Notes: a model not told the origin generated them from the letters alone. A stretch of DNA of 64,000 nucleotides from Pseudemcibacter sp038106445 (GCA_038106445.1 JAYODU010000002.1:310001-374000); one strand, 5' to 3'. Numbered from the stretch's first letter, positions 34,118 through 43,300 are shown. A program made the numbers and translations.

Positions 34118-35320
34118 TTATTTGAGAGCCGCGCAGGCTTTTTTAATTCGGCGGCAGGCCTCAAACAAAACATCATCGGATGTGGCATATGAAATTCTGA
34201 AATGGGGCGATAAACCGAAGGCTTCGCCATGAACAACGGCCACACCAACGGATTCGAGCAGATATGTCGAAACATCCAGGTCAGTTTCGAGACTTTTTCC
34301 ATCTGGTGTTTTCTTACCGATCAGCCCGGCACAACTTGGATAAACGTAAAATGCCCCTTCCGGTGTCGGGCATTCAAGACCCGGAACTTCGCTTAGCATT
34401 TCCACAACCATATTTCGGCGTTTTTTAAAGGCATCGGCACGCACTTCCAGATATCCCTGATCACCATCAAGGGCAGCGATTGTCGCAAACTGGGAAATGG
34501 TACAGGGGTTTGACGTACTTTGTGATTGTACCTTTCGTATGGCGTTTATCAGTTCGGTGGGTCCACCAGCATAACCAATACGCCAGCCGGTCATGGCATA
34601 GGCTTTTGCAACACCGTTCATGGTAAGGGTGCGATCCTTTAGTTTTGGTTCCACCGCGGCGGGGGTTACAAATTTAAAACCGTCATAGATGATATGTTCA
34701 TAAATATCATCTGCAAAAATCCAGACATGGGTGTATTTCAGAATAACATCCGTCAATGCCTTCATTTCATCATAGTTATACGCCGCCCCCGAAGGGTTTG
34801 ATGGTGAATTGAGCATGACCCACTTTGTATTTGGGGTGATGGCTGCCTCAAGCTGATCCGCAGACATTTTAAAACCGTTTTCAATGCCCGTCTCAACAAT
34901 TACCGGTGTGCCGCCCGCAAGCAGGGTCATATCCGGATAACTGACCCAATAAGGAGCAGGAATAATTACTTCATCTCCTGGATTAAGAGTGGCAACAAAC
35001 ACATTGTAAATAGTATGTTTTCCACCAGAATTAACGGAAATATTTTCACGTGCATAATCAAGACTATTATCGCGTTTAAATTTCCGTATGATGGCGTCCT
35101 TAACTTCCGGCAGACCATCAACCTGGGTATATTTTGTCTTTCCTTCTAATATGGCTTTAATAGCCGCGTCCTTGACATAATCCATCGTATCAAAGTCCGG
35201 CTCCCCAGCACCAAGGCCTATAACATCCTTTCCTGCGGCACGAAGCTCAGCCGCTTTACTGGAAACTGCGATTGTCGGGGAAGGTTTTATACGCCCAAGG
35301 GCATCGGCGATAAAGGCCAT
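34118..35320 (-). CDS. aatA: Aspartate aminotransferase (class I)
   Basis: PLP enzyme exchanging the amino groups of aspartate and glutamate with their keto acids; many alphaproteobacterial members also accept prephenate. The 400-residue chain shows GAGEPDFDT near 37, YTQVDGLPEVKDAI near 64, PAPYWVSYPD near 121, NSPSNPSGAAY near 171, the PLP lysine Lys239 in AKAYAMTGWRIGYAGG, and the C-terminal arginine in FRISYATSD. All features match the AAT subgroup I-gamma. It begins 125 bases from the divergent uvrB and is followed by a HAD phosphatase. Confidence 0.94.
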   Translation of the reverse strand: MAFIADALGRIKPSPTIAVSSKAAELRAAGKDVIGLGAGEPDFDTMDYVKDAAIKAILEGKTKYTQVDGLPEVKDAIIRKFKRDNSLDYARENISVNSGGKHTIYNVFVATLNPGDEVIIPAPYWVSYPDMTLLAGGTPVIVETGIENGFKMSADQLEAAITPNTKWVMLNSPSNPSGAAYNYDEMKALTDVILKYTHVWIFADDIYEHIIYDGFKFVTPAAVEPKLKDRTLTMNGVAKAYAMTGWRIGYAGGPTELINAIRKVQSQSTSNPCTISQFATIAALDGDQGYLEVRADAFKKRRNMVVEMLSEVPGLECPTPEGAFYVYPSCAGLIGKKTPDGKSLETDLDVSTYLLESVGVAVVHGEAFGLSPHFRISYATSDDVLFEACRRIKKACAALK

Positions 35321-35418
35321 TTTTGGCTCCTGAAATAAGAATAGTATCAGTGCTGAAAGTAAGTGAAGCTGGACTTTTTCGCAAGTAGGAAATTTTGTAA
35401 ATCTTAGTATTGCAATAA

Positions 35419-35433
35419 GAACAAAAAGGGGAC
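35419..35433. promoter_or_regulatory. Candidate LexA (SOS) box upstream of uvrB
   Basis: GAAC-N7-GGAC, the reverse complement of GTCC-N7-GTTC, is one mismatch from the alphaproteobacterial LexA site GTTC-N7-GTTC. It is 11-25 bases before the uvrB ATG, a position where repressor would block expression. Confidence 0.4.
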
Positions 35434-35444
35434 ATTATACCTCC

Positions 35445-37631
35445 ATGCCTGGAGAATACAGTCTTGCCTCCCCTACACTTTTGAAGCCGCGTGAATATTA
35501 CGAACGGCCAAAAAAAACCGAGGGAGGCATCAAATTTAAAATTGAAAGCGATTTTGTTCCGTCCGGTGATCAACCCGGAGCAATTGACGCGCTTGTTGAT
35601 GGCCTTGAAAATGGTCTTACCGACCAGGTCCTCCTTGGGGTTACCGGATCGGGTAAAACATATACAATGGCGCAGGTGATTGAACGTACCCAACGCCCGG
35701 CACTGATCATGGCACATAACAAAACGCTTGCCGCGCAGCTTTACGGGGAAATGAAAAGCTTTTTTCCAAATAACAGCGTTGAATATTTTGTGTCCTACTA
35801 TGATTATTATCAGCCTGAAGCATACGTCCCCCGTTCGGATACCTTCATCGAAAAAGACGCAAGCATAAATGAAAGCATTGACCGCATGCGCCATGCGGCA
35901 ACGCGTGCCGTATTTGAACGGGATGATGTTATTATTGTCGCGTCCGTATCCTGTATTTACGGTATGGGTGCGGCGGAAACTTATCTTCAAATGGCGATCC
36001 AGTTTGAGCAGGGAATGTTATATGAACAACGAAAATTGCTACGGGATCTGGTGGAACTTCAATACCGGCGTAATGATACGGCCTTTACCCGTGGTGCATT
36101 TCGCGTGCGTGGCGATGTTATTGAAATATTCCCAAGCCATTTTGAAGACCGGGCATGGCGGCTTGATTTCTTTGGCGACGAACTGGAAACAATTACACTG
36201 TTCGATCCGTTAACCGGTGAAAAAATTGAAACTTTACAGTCAGTTAAGCTATATGCGAACAGCCATTATGTTACCCCCGGCCCCAGCATGGATCAGGCGA
36301 TCAAAACCATTAAAGCCGAACTTGGACATCGCTTGAAAGAATATGAAGCGCAGGGAAAAATCCTTGAAGCCGCACGACTGGAACAACGCACAAAATTTGA
36401 TCTTGAAATGCTTACCGCCACGGGCGTGTGTGCGGGGATTGAAAATTATTCACGGCACCTGACCGGACGCGCACCGGGTGAAGCGCCGCCCACGTTATTT
36501 GAATATCTTCCGGAAAATATGCTCCTGTTTATGGATGAAAGCCATGTAAGTGTGCCGCAGATTGGCGGCATGTCCAAGGGGGACTATAGCCGTAAATCCA
36601 CGCTTGCGGAATTTGGTTTTCGTCTACCCAGTTGCATCGATAACCGGCCTCTTAAATTTTCCGAATGGGAATATTTCCGCCCGCAATCAATATATGTATC
36701 TGCCACACCAGGGTCCTGGGAACTGGAACAAACGGGCGGCGAATTTGTCGAGCAGGTAATCCGGCCAACCGGGCTTATCGATCCGCCTGTGGAAATCCGC
36801 CCGGTTGATACACAGGTGGATGATCTGCTTCATGAAGTTAAAGACGTCATCAGCAAAGGCCACCGCGTACTGGTCACCACCCTCACAAAAAGAATGGCCG
36901 AAGATTTAAGTGAATATATGCATGATAGCGGTCTTAAGGTGCGGTACATGCATTCGGATATTGAGACCCTTGAACGTATTGAAATTATTCGTGATTTAAG
37001 GCTGGGTGTGTTTGATATACTTATTGGTATCAACCTGTTACGTGAAGGACTTGATATCCCGGAAACGGGACTTGTGGCGATTTTAGATGCCGATAAGGAA
37101 GGGTTTCTCAGATCTGAAACTTCACTGATACAGACCATTGGTCGTGCGGCGCGTAATGTTGACAGTAAAGTGATCCTTTATGCGGATAAGGAAACCAATT
37201 CCATCCGTGCTGCTATTGCTGAAACGGACCGCCGCCGTGAAAAACAAAAAGCTTACAATGAAGAACACGGCATTACACCCGAAAGCATTAAAAAATCCAT
37301 TGGCGATATTGTTGGCGATACTGCAGAAGGCGATCATGTCACCGTTTCCCTTGATACTGACGGTACAAACAATATGGTTGGTCATAACCTTCGTAGTTAT
37401 ATTGAAGGGCTTGAAAAAACCATGCTTGAAGCCGCTGCCAACCTTGAATTTGAAGAAGCGGCAAGACTTAGGGACGAAATCAAGCATCTTGAAAATAAGG
37501 AACTTGGGATCGATTTTGATCCGATGGCCCGCCATGTGGGACCAAAACTGGAAGGACGTTCCACACTTGGCAAACCGGGCACAAGACAGTACCGTAAAAA
37601 ACGGGGAACACCAACGCCACGAAAATTTTAG
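35445..37631 (+). CDS. uvrB: Excinuclease ABC subunit B
   Basis: DNA-damage recognition helicase of nucleotide excision repair, 728 residues. It has the P-loop GVTGSGKT near residue 65, the beta-hairpin region SYYDYYQPEAYVP near 115, the DEAD-like MDESHVS near 364, helicase motifs GINLLREGLDIPE and QTIGRAARN, and a C-terminal UVR motif (LEFEEAARLRDEIKHLE, about 668-684) that binds UvrC. The N-terminal 20-25 residues extend beyond the E. coli start, as in other alphaproteobacteria. A near-match LexA box precedes it. The ThDP enzyme gene follows after 30 bases with its own strong ribosome-binding site. Confidence 0.97.
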   Translation: MPGEYSLASPTLLKPREYYERPKKTEGGIKFKIESDFVPSGDQPGAIDALVDGLENGLTDQVLLGVTGSGKTYTMAQVIERTQRPALIMAHNKTLAAQLYGEMKSFFPNNSVEYFVSYYDYYQPEAYVPRSDTFIEKDASINESIDRMRHAATRAVFERDDVIIVASVSCIYGMGAAETYLQMAIQFEQGMLYEQRKLLRDLVELQYRRNDTAFTRGAFRVRGDVIEIFPSHFEDRAWRLDFFGDELETITLFDPLTGEKIETLQSVKLYANSHYVTPGPSMDQAIKTIKAELGHRLKEYEAQGKILEAARLEQRTKFDLEMLTATGVCAGIENYSRHLTGRAPGEAPPTLFEYLPENMLLFMDESHVSVPQIGGMSKGDYSRKSTLAEFGFRLPSCIDNRPLKFSEWEYFRPQSIYVSATPGSWELEQTGGEFVEQVIRPTGLIDPPVEIRPVDTQVDDLLHEVKDVISKGHRVLVTTLTKRMAEDLSEYMHDSGLKVRYMHSDIETLERIEIIRDLRLGVFDILIGINLLREGLDIPETGLVAILDADKEGFLRSETSLIQTIGRAARNVDSKVILYADKETNSIRAAIAETDRRREKQKAYNEEHGITPESIKKSIGDIVGDTAEGDHVTVSLDTDGTNNMVGHNLRSYIEGLEKTMLEAAANLEFEEAARLRDEIKHLENKELGIDFDPMARHVGPKLEGRSTLGKPGTRQYRKKRGTPTPRKF

Positions 37632-37661
37632 GGAAAATTAAAAAAAAACGGGGAGGATTTA

Positions 37662-39560
37662 ATGTTTAAGGATGCCAAGGATTTCATCGACAATAAAATC
37701 GATCGCCGTACATTTATGGCAAAGCTTCGCGATGTTGGCGTTTCAACCGTTGGGGCCGGAACCATTGCAAGTTCACTTTCAATCCCCAACATATCAGCGC
37801 AGGAAAATGACGCACCGGAACCTAGCCGGATAGTAGAAAACCTAACCGGCGGGGAACTGATGGCAGAATTTCTGATTGAATGGGATGTACCATATGTTTT
37901 TGGTCTTGCCGGTTCCGAAGAAGTAGGGTTTCTTGACGCGCTGGTGGACCGGGATCAACTTAATTATGTTACCTGTATCCATGAAAATGCCGCTATGGCG
38001 ATGGCAGATGGTTATAGCCGTGCGACCGGAAAAACATCAATCGTTAATCTGCATAGCGTGGCCGGTGCGGCCTATGCCCTTGGGCAGATAGTAAGCTGTT
38101 ATCGTGACCGCACACCGGTTGTTGTGACGGCCGGACGGCAGACAACCGAATATCGCGGCAGCAATGGTTTTCTTGAAGCGTCTAACCTTCATATGCTACC
38201 CAGCGAATATGCGCAGTGGACCTGGGATGTCACATCCGCCAATTCCATCACGGAGACACTTAGGCGCGCTTTTATGCTGTCAGAAGCACCGCCGGGTGGC
38301 CCTACTTTTCTTACATTTTCCAAGGATCACTGGGAAACACGCGTCAAAAGCGCTGAAATAATCCCCCGTTCCCGTTCAAAAGTTGATAGCCACGTGCCCG
38401 CAAAGGAAAGCGATATTAAAAGGATCGCTGTCTATTTAATTGCCGCAGAAAGGCCGATGCTTTTCCTTGACGATGACTGTGTCAGGCAGGAAATAAGCAT
38501 GGAAGTTCAGGAAATCGCCGAGCTTGTGGGGGCTGGTGTCAGCCTTGGCGCACGGATGCCATGTGTTTACCCGAATACCCATAGCAATTTTTGCGGTAAT
38601 TTTGGTATTGATCAGGAGCTAGCCCAAAACATTGATTGTTTCTGGGCCCTTGGCGGTCATATGTTCAAGGTTGTCAATAAATCACCGGTACCATGGGTAC
38701 GAAGGGATGCAAAAATTATCCATACCAGCCTTTCCGGGTCGGAAGTTGGCCGTAATTATCCGGTTGATATTGCCGTGGTTGCAAGCGTTAAAGCCACTGC
38801 GCAAGCCGTGCTTGCAGAACTTAAATCCCGCGACATATCAGGCAAAGATGATAGCTGGGTTCATGATTATACCAATGCACGCCGCGCGGCACTGGATGAA
38901 AAAGCTGCACGCGAGCATGACTGGACGCCAATATCCACATCCCGCCTGATGAAAGAACTTGATGCACAGATCGCAGATGACGCCGCCGTGGTCACAGAAC
39001 TTATTCTGTCCAAATATCATTTATGGGATTATTTTAAAATTGATCACCAAAAACCGTTTCATGAACGCAGATATAATTATGCCACCAATTCAGGCGTACT
39101 TGGTTGGGGGCTTGCCGCATCAATCGGCGTCAAAATGGGGAACCCAAAACGGGAAACATGGTGCTTTACGGGTGATGGATCATTTAATTTTGGCTCGCAA
39201 GCCCTATGGAGCGCGTCCCGCTATAATGTTCCCATCGGGATCGTGATTTTTAATAATGGTGAATATGCCGCTAATCGTAAGGCGCAGAATTTTTATAATG
39301 GAAGGTCATCTGAAACCGGAAATTACATTGGTGTAAACCTTAAACATCCGGATATTGATTATGCCAAAATGGCTGAAAGCTATAGCATAAATGGTGAACG
39401 GATTGAGAACCCGGATGACCTTTCCGCCGCCATTACCCGATGCCGCAATGAAATGGCAAAGGGGCGACCATATGTGCTTGATATACGCATAGAACGCTTT
39501 GATAAAGGCATGGAAAGCGAATATTACGATTATTTCTCCGTCGCCCTGCAAAGTGATTGA
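37662..39560 (+). CDS. ThDP-dependent decarboxylase/lyase-like enzyme with a Tat signal
   Basis: A 632-residue thiamine-diphosphate enzyme of the acetolactate synthase/benzoylformate decarboxylase superfamily. The pyrimidine-binding domain has the catalytic glutamate Glu108 (CIHENAAMAMADGYSR). The middle domain spans about 245-400. The diphosphate domain carries GDGSFNFGSQALWSASRYN near 503 with the Mg-binding NNGEYA. Unusually it starts with a twin-arginine leader: IDRRTFMAKL (Arg15-Arg16), a weakly hydrophobic stretch 25-43, and likely cleavage near ISAQ, so the folded holoenzyme may be exported. The ribosome-binding site GGGGAGGA (37650-37657) is excellent. The substrate is unknown; it is not a biosynthetic IlvB, since no small subunit is present. 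It may be co-transcribed with uvrB. Confidence 0.85.
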   Translation: MFKDAKDFIDNKIDRRTFMAKLRDVGVSTVGAGTIASSLSIPNISAQENDAPEPSRIVENLTGGELMAEFLIEWDVPYVFGLAGSEEVGFLDALVDRDQLNYVTCIHENAAMAMADGYSRATGKTSIVNLHSVAGAAYALGQIVSCYRDRTPVVVTAGRQTTEYRGSNGFLEASNLHMLPSEYAQWTWDVTSANSITETLRRAFMLSEAPPGGPTFLTFSKDHWETRVKSAEIIPRSRSKVDSHVPAKESDIKRIAVYLIAAERPMLFLDDDCVRQEISMEVQEIAELVGAGVSLGARMPCVYPNTHSNFCGNFGIDQELAQNIDCFWALGGHMFKVVNKSPVPWVRRDAKIIHTSLSGSEVGRNYPVDIAVVASVKATAQAVLAELKSRDISGKDDSWVHDYTNARRAALDEKAAREHDWTPISTSRLMKELDAQIADDAAVVTELILSKYHLWDYFKIDHQKPFHERRYNYATNSGVLGWGLAASIGVKMGNPKRETWCFTGDGSFNFGSQALWSASRYNVPIGIVIFNNGEYAANRKAQNFYNGRSSETGNYIGVNLKHPDIDYAKMAESYSINGERIENPDDLSAAITRCRNEMAKGRPYVLDIRIERFDKGMESEYYDYFSVALQSD

Positions 39561-39634
39561 TATTCTTGATAAAATCAAAACTTTGCAGTAAGCTCTTTCC
39601 TGTGCACAAATAAATCTCAGGGGAGAGTTGTTAA

Positions 39635-40066
39635 GTGTCAGTGTGGGAAGAGATTAAAAGAAGAAATGTGGTCAAGGTAGGCATCGCCTATCTTCCGCTT
39701 GCATGGCTTGTAATTCAAGTGACTGATGTTGCAGTTCCGGCACTTAACCTACCCGAAACACTAAAATCAATCGTTTTTTATATCGGTCTTATTGGTTTTC
39801 TGTTTGCAATATTTTTTGCATGGGAATTTGAGCTTACACCTGAAGGCATAAAACCTTAAGCTCAGGTGGAACCGGACCAATCCATCACACAAAATACAAG
39901 TAAGCAGCTTGAACATATCATTGTTGGGTTACTGGTCTTGATTTTCATTATGCTAGGTTGGCAGAATTTGTCCCCTTCCCCGTCAGGATCAGAGACGGCG
40001 GGTGATCAAATCTCCGATGTTAACGCGCCATCAGTTATGCCAATACAATCTGAAGAAATTCTGTGA
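39635..40066 (+). pseudogene. Remnant of a TPR/TolB-type membrane protein, with in-frame TAA
   Basis: The first 74 codons (start GTG 39635, GGGGAGAG upstream) encode the N-terminal membrane module of a large family (WEEIKRRNVVKVGIAY ... WEFELTPEGIKP) with two membrane segments. In relatives the module is followed by a linker of the type VDRSQSITxxTGRKLD, a third membrane helix, and several hundred residues of TolB-like and TPR domains. Here TAA at 39857-39859 interrupts right after GIKP. The same frame then continues with the expected linker (VEPDQSITQNTSKQLEHIIVG) and third helix, before ending at 40066 without the large domain. The TAA probably replaces a GAA codon. The gene is thus both interrupted and truncated. 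A functional small 74-residue membrane protein is a weaker alternative. Confidence 0.7.
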
Positions 40067-40254
40067 CGGGAAAGCATAAAAAAAACAAACGAAATACAGA
40101 GTACTAAAACACTATAAAAACTATCAAGTTCAACAATTCCTGAAAAATAACTGCCGATGCCAATAGCTATCAGAACTGGTACTATCAGAACAAATTGTTC
40201 ATGTTTCAAATAGAATATATTCTCCATTTTTTTCAATATTGGTGAAATATTCAT
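40006..40254 (-). CDS. Possible small membrane protein
   Basis: An 82-codon frame with two predicted membrane helices (about residues 21-40 and 47-62) and charged ends. I do not recognise it. It overlaps the tail of the decayed plus-strand gene by 61 bases. In its favour: a TGTAAA/TTTACA dyad lies 17-32 bases upstream, and hydrophobicity is evenly placed. Against it: the only G-rich stretch before the ATG is too close (CGGGGGTT), and no family is evident. It may be spurious. Confidence 0.3.
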   Translation of the reverse strand: MNISPILKKMENIFYLKHEQFVLIVPVLIAIGIGSYFSGIVELDSFYSVLVLCISFVFFMLSRHRISSDCIGITDGALTSEI

Positions 40255-40270
40255 AACCCCCGACTAAAAA

Positions 40271-40286
40271 TGTAAATTTATTTACA
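40271..40286. promoter_or_regulatory. AT-rich dyad upstream of the small minus-strand frame
   Basis: TGTAAA-N4-TTTACA, a perfect 6-bp inverted repeat with a TTTA centre, in the otherwise featureless 40255-40441 region before gltX. Operator-like but without a known owner. Confidence 0.3.
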
Positions 40287-40441
40287 AAAAGACTTCCATT
40301 TTCAAGCCATAATATGCTAGTAAATGCACAACAAAATCAAGCAGTGTTGGTACAAATATCATTTGAGCATTTCTAATGCATTTCAAAAGAGTCACTGCGG
40401 AAAATCGAAATTCATTTCAATTGGAGCTTCATAGTCGTTAA

Positions 40442-41821
40442 ATGAAGAAAGTTGTTACACGATTTGCGCCTTCCCCTACGGGCTTTTTACACATTGGTGG
40501 TGCCCGAACCGCACTGTTTAATTGGCTTTTTGCCAGACATCATGGTGGGGAATTTCGCGTTCGAATTGAAGACACGGATCGCGCACGCTCAACCCAGGAA
40601 GCTGTGGATGCCATTTTTGACGGTCTTGACTGGTTAGGCCTTAAAGCTGATAATGACATCGTTTTTCAGTATTCCAATCGCGAACGTCATGCTGAAATTG
40701 CATATAAATTGCTTGAGGAAGGCAAGGCATACAAATGTTATGCCACCAAAGAGGAACTGGCTAAGATGCGTGAAACGGCCAGAGCAGAAGGACTATCATT
40801 GGGCTACGATGGCCGGTGGCGTGATCGTGATCCCGCTGATGTCCCACACGGGACTGATCCCGTTATTCGCTTTAAAGCACCACGCGAAGGTGAAATTATA
40901 ATTAAAGACCATGTACAGGGCGATGTAAAAGTTCAGAATAAAGAACTGGACGATATGGTTCTGCTTCGAGCGGATGGCACGCCAACTTATATGCTTTCTG
41001 TTGTTGTGGATGATTATGATATGGGTGTAACACATATTATTCGTGGTGATGACCATTTAACAAATGCTGCACGGCAGGCTCAACTTATAAACGCGATTGG
41101 CTGGGTGTTACCCGAATATGCGCATATACCGCTTATTCATGGTCCTGATGGTGCGAAATTATCCAAACGACATGGTGCATTGGGTGTAGATGCCTATAGG
41201 GATATGGGATATTTACCGGAAGCCATTAAAAATTACCTTTTACGCCTAGGCTGGGCGCATGGTGATGAAGAAGTCATTTCAGAAAAACAGGCGATTGAAT
41301 GGTTTGATCTGCATGGGGTTGGAAAATCACCATCCNNNNNNNNNNGCATATATATGCGTGAACTGGTAAGCAATCAAACATTAGCACAAAACTGCCGGCC
41401 ATTTTTGGAAGACAAAATCGTACGTTCATTAAATGAATCCGAAATGAAAAAATTGATAACAGCGATGCCTGAACTTAAAAACCGTGCGAAAAATTTAATT
41501 GATCTAGCCGATAGCGCCGCCTTTATTTTTACTTCGCGCCCGCTTGAAATAGCTCCAAAAGCTATGCAGGCTCTAAATGATAGTGCTAAGATTGTTCTTT
41601 CAAAAATATATAGCAATCTGGAAACAGTGACAGATTGGAAAAAAGATACGCTTCAGGTTGTAATTGAAAATTTTGTTCAGGTTGAAGAAATTGGCTTCGG
41701 TAAAGTGGCGCAACCATTAAGGGCTGCCCTTACCGGCAGTAATGTGAGCCCAGGCATTTCAGAAGTACTTGAATGGCTTGGAAAAGAGGAAAGTTTAACA
41801 AGGATTAAGGATCAAACGTAA
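40442..41821 (+). CDS. gltX: Glutamyl-tRNA synthetase (contains an assembly gap)
   Basis: Class I synthetase charging tRNA-Glu. The N-terminus RFAPSPTGFLHIGGARTALF carries the HIGH-type motif (HIGG at 17-20), RIEDTDR follows near 42, and the KMSKS-type loop is AKLSKRHG near 239. Ten N at 41336-41345 interrupt the sequence after GVGKSPS. Relatives have about eleven residues plus a glycine between the SPS-like and HYI/IYM motifs, so the true gap is probably near 34 bases, which would keep the frame. The rest of the anticodon-binding domain is intact to TAA at 41821. An AT-rich hairpin with a short T tract follows. Confidence 0.95.
   Translation: MKKVVTRFAPSPTGFLHIGGARTALFNWLFARHHGGEFRVRIEDTDRARSTQEAVDAIFDGLDWLGLKADNDIVFQYSNRERHAEIAYKLLEEGKAYKCYATKEELAKMRETARAEGLSLGYDGRWRDRDPADVPHGTDPVIRFKAPREGEIIIKDHVQGDVKVQNKELDDMVLLRADGTPTYMLSVVVDDYDMGVTHIIRGDDHLTNAARQAQLINAIGWVLPEYAHIPLIHGPDGAKLSKRHGALGVDAYRDMGYLPEAIKNYLLRLGWAHGDEEVISEKQAIEWFDLHGVGKSPSXXXXIYMRELVSNQTLAQNCRPFLEDKIVRSLNESEMKKLITAMPELKNRAKNLIDLADSAAFIFTSRPLEIAPKAMQALNDSAKIVLSKIYSNLETVTDWKKDTLQVVIENFVQVEEIGFGKVAQPLRAALTGSNVSPGISEVLEWLGKEESLTRIKDQT
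41336..41345. other. Assembly gap (10 N)
   Basis: Ten undetermined bases inside gltX. The round number suggests a scaffold placeholder, not a measured length. Confidence 0.99.
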
Positions 41822-41823
41822 AA

Positions 41824-41856
41824 GTTTATTTATTTCACAAAAAATAAACGATTTTT
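41824..41856 (+). terminator. Weak AT-rich terminator after gltX
   Basis: GTTTATTT (41824-41831) and AAATAAAC (41842-41849) form an eight-pair A/T stem followed by GATTTTT. Confidence 0.4.
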
Positions 41857-41943
41857 AAGATATGAATATGTAATAAAACAAAAAATATATAAGTTTTTTG
41901 AAAAGTGATCAAAAAGCTATAGTAGACAGAAGGATGGAGAATC

Positions 41944-43257
41944 ATGGAAGAAAAATATAAAAAAACAGTATCGGGAGATACAGCTACTCTGACTATTCGG
42001 GGAAAATCATACGAATTACCAATTTATGGTGGTTCAACCGGTCCTGACGTCATTGATATTCGTACATTATACCGTGACACGGATATGTTTACTTTTGATC
42101 CGGGCTTTACATCCACAGCAAGCTGTGAAAGTGCGATTACCTACATTGATGGTGGCAAAGGTGAACTGCTTTACCGCGGTTATCCAATTGAGCAGCTCGC
42201 TGAAAAAAGCGATTTTCTTGAAGTTGCCTATTTGTTGCTGAATGGTGAACTTCCAACTGTAGAGCAGGATAAAAAGTTTAAACATGACATTACATATCAT
42301 ACAATGGTTCATGAGCAACTAGTAAGATTTTTCACCGGCTTCCGGCGGGACGCTCACCCTATGGCCATAATGTGTGGTGTTGTTGGAGCGATGTCGGCAT
42401 TCTATCATGATAGCACCGATATAAACGACCCTGAACAACGCAGAGTAGCATCAAACCGTTTGATTGCGAAAATACCTACTATTGCTGCAATGACATATAA
42501 ATATTCCATTGGGCAGCCATTTGTGTATCCAAGAAATGATCTTAATTACGCCGAAAATTTCCTTTATATGACGTTCGGTGTACCAAAATGTGAAGATTAT
42601 AATGTAAGCCCTACATTGGCAGATGCCATGGATAAAATTTTCATTCTGCATGCTGATCATGAACAGAATGCATCAACATCCACAGTACGACTTGCAGGAT
42701 CATCAGGTGCTAACCCATTTGCATGTATTGCTGCCGGTATTGCCTCACTCTGGGGACCAGCACATGGAGGGGCTAATGAAGCCTGTCTTAATATGCTTAG
42801 AGAAATTGGTAGCGTAGACCAGATACCCGAATTTATTAATCGGGCAAAGGATAAAAATGATCCCTTCCGTCTTATGGGCTTTGGGCACAGGGTCTATAAA
42901 AACTTTGATCCACGCGCCAAGGTTCTTCAGCTATCTGCAAATGAGGTATTGGCGGAACTGGGTATTAATGATCCGCTACTTGATGTGGCAAAGGAACTGG
43001 AGCGTATTGCGCTTGAGGATCCTTATTTCATTGAAAAGAAACTTTACCCGAATGTGGATTTTTATTCCGGTATCATCCTGAAAGCAATGGGCTTCCCAAC
43101 TTCAATGTTTACAGTATTGTTTGCGCTTGCGCGTACAGTAGGATGGATTTCACAATGGGGCGAGATGATAGAAGATCCTACTCAAAAAATCGGTCGCCCG
43201 CGCCAGCTCTTTATTGGTGAAACGCAACGTAATTATGTAGACATAAAAAACAGATAG
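41944..43257 (+). CDS. gltA: Citrate synthase
   Basis: Condenses acetyl-CoA and oxaloacetate to citrate at the entry of the TCA cycle, 437 residues, type II Gram-negative form. An N-terminal beta domain (about 1-60) precedes the catalytic core. Active-site elements are LHADHEQNASTSTVR near 236, WGPAHGGANEA near 273 and MGFGHRVYKNFDPRA near 311, holding the His/His/Asp set. Start ATG 41944 is preceded by GGATGGAGA. A bidirectional terminator separates it from the convergent glyoxalase gene. gltX upstream is likely independent. NADH allostery is usual for this type. Confidence 0.97.
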   Translation: MEEKYKKTVSGDTATLTIRGKSYELPIYGGSTGPDVIDIRTLYRDTDMFTFDPGFTSTASCESAITYIDGGKGELLYRGYPIEQLAEKSDFLEVAYLLLNGELPTVEQDKKFKHDITYHTMVHEQLVRFFTGFRRDAHPMAIMCGVVGAMSAFYHDSTDINDPEQRRVASNRLIAKIPTIAAMTYKYSIGQPFVYPRNDLNYAENFLYMTFGVPKCEDYNVSPTLADAMDKIFILHADHEQNASTSTVRLAGSSGANPFACIAAGIASLWGPAHGGANEACLNMLREIGSVDQIPEFINRAKDKNDPFRLMGFGHRVYKNFDPRAKVLQLSANEVLAELGINDPLLDVAKELERIALEDPYFIEKKLYPNVDFYSGIILKAMGFPTSMFTVLFALARTVGWISQWGEMIEDPTQKIGRPRQLFIGETQRNYVDIKNR

Positions 43258-43270
43258 ATTTTAATATAAT

Positions 43271-43300
43271 AAAAAACCCGGCAAATTTGCCGAGTTTTTT
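43271..43300. terminator. Bidirectional terminator, gltA/gloA
   Basis: AAAAAACCCGGCAAA and TTTGCCGAGTTTTTT pair with one mismatch. A and T runs flank the stem on both sides, serving both convergent genes. Confidence 0.88.
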
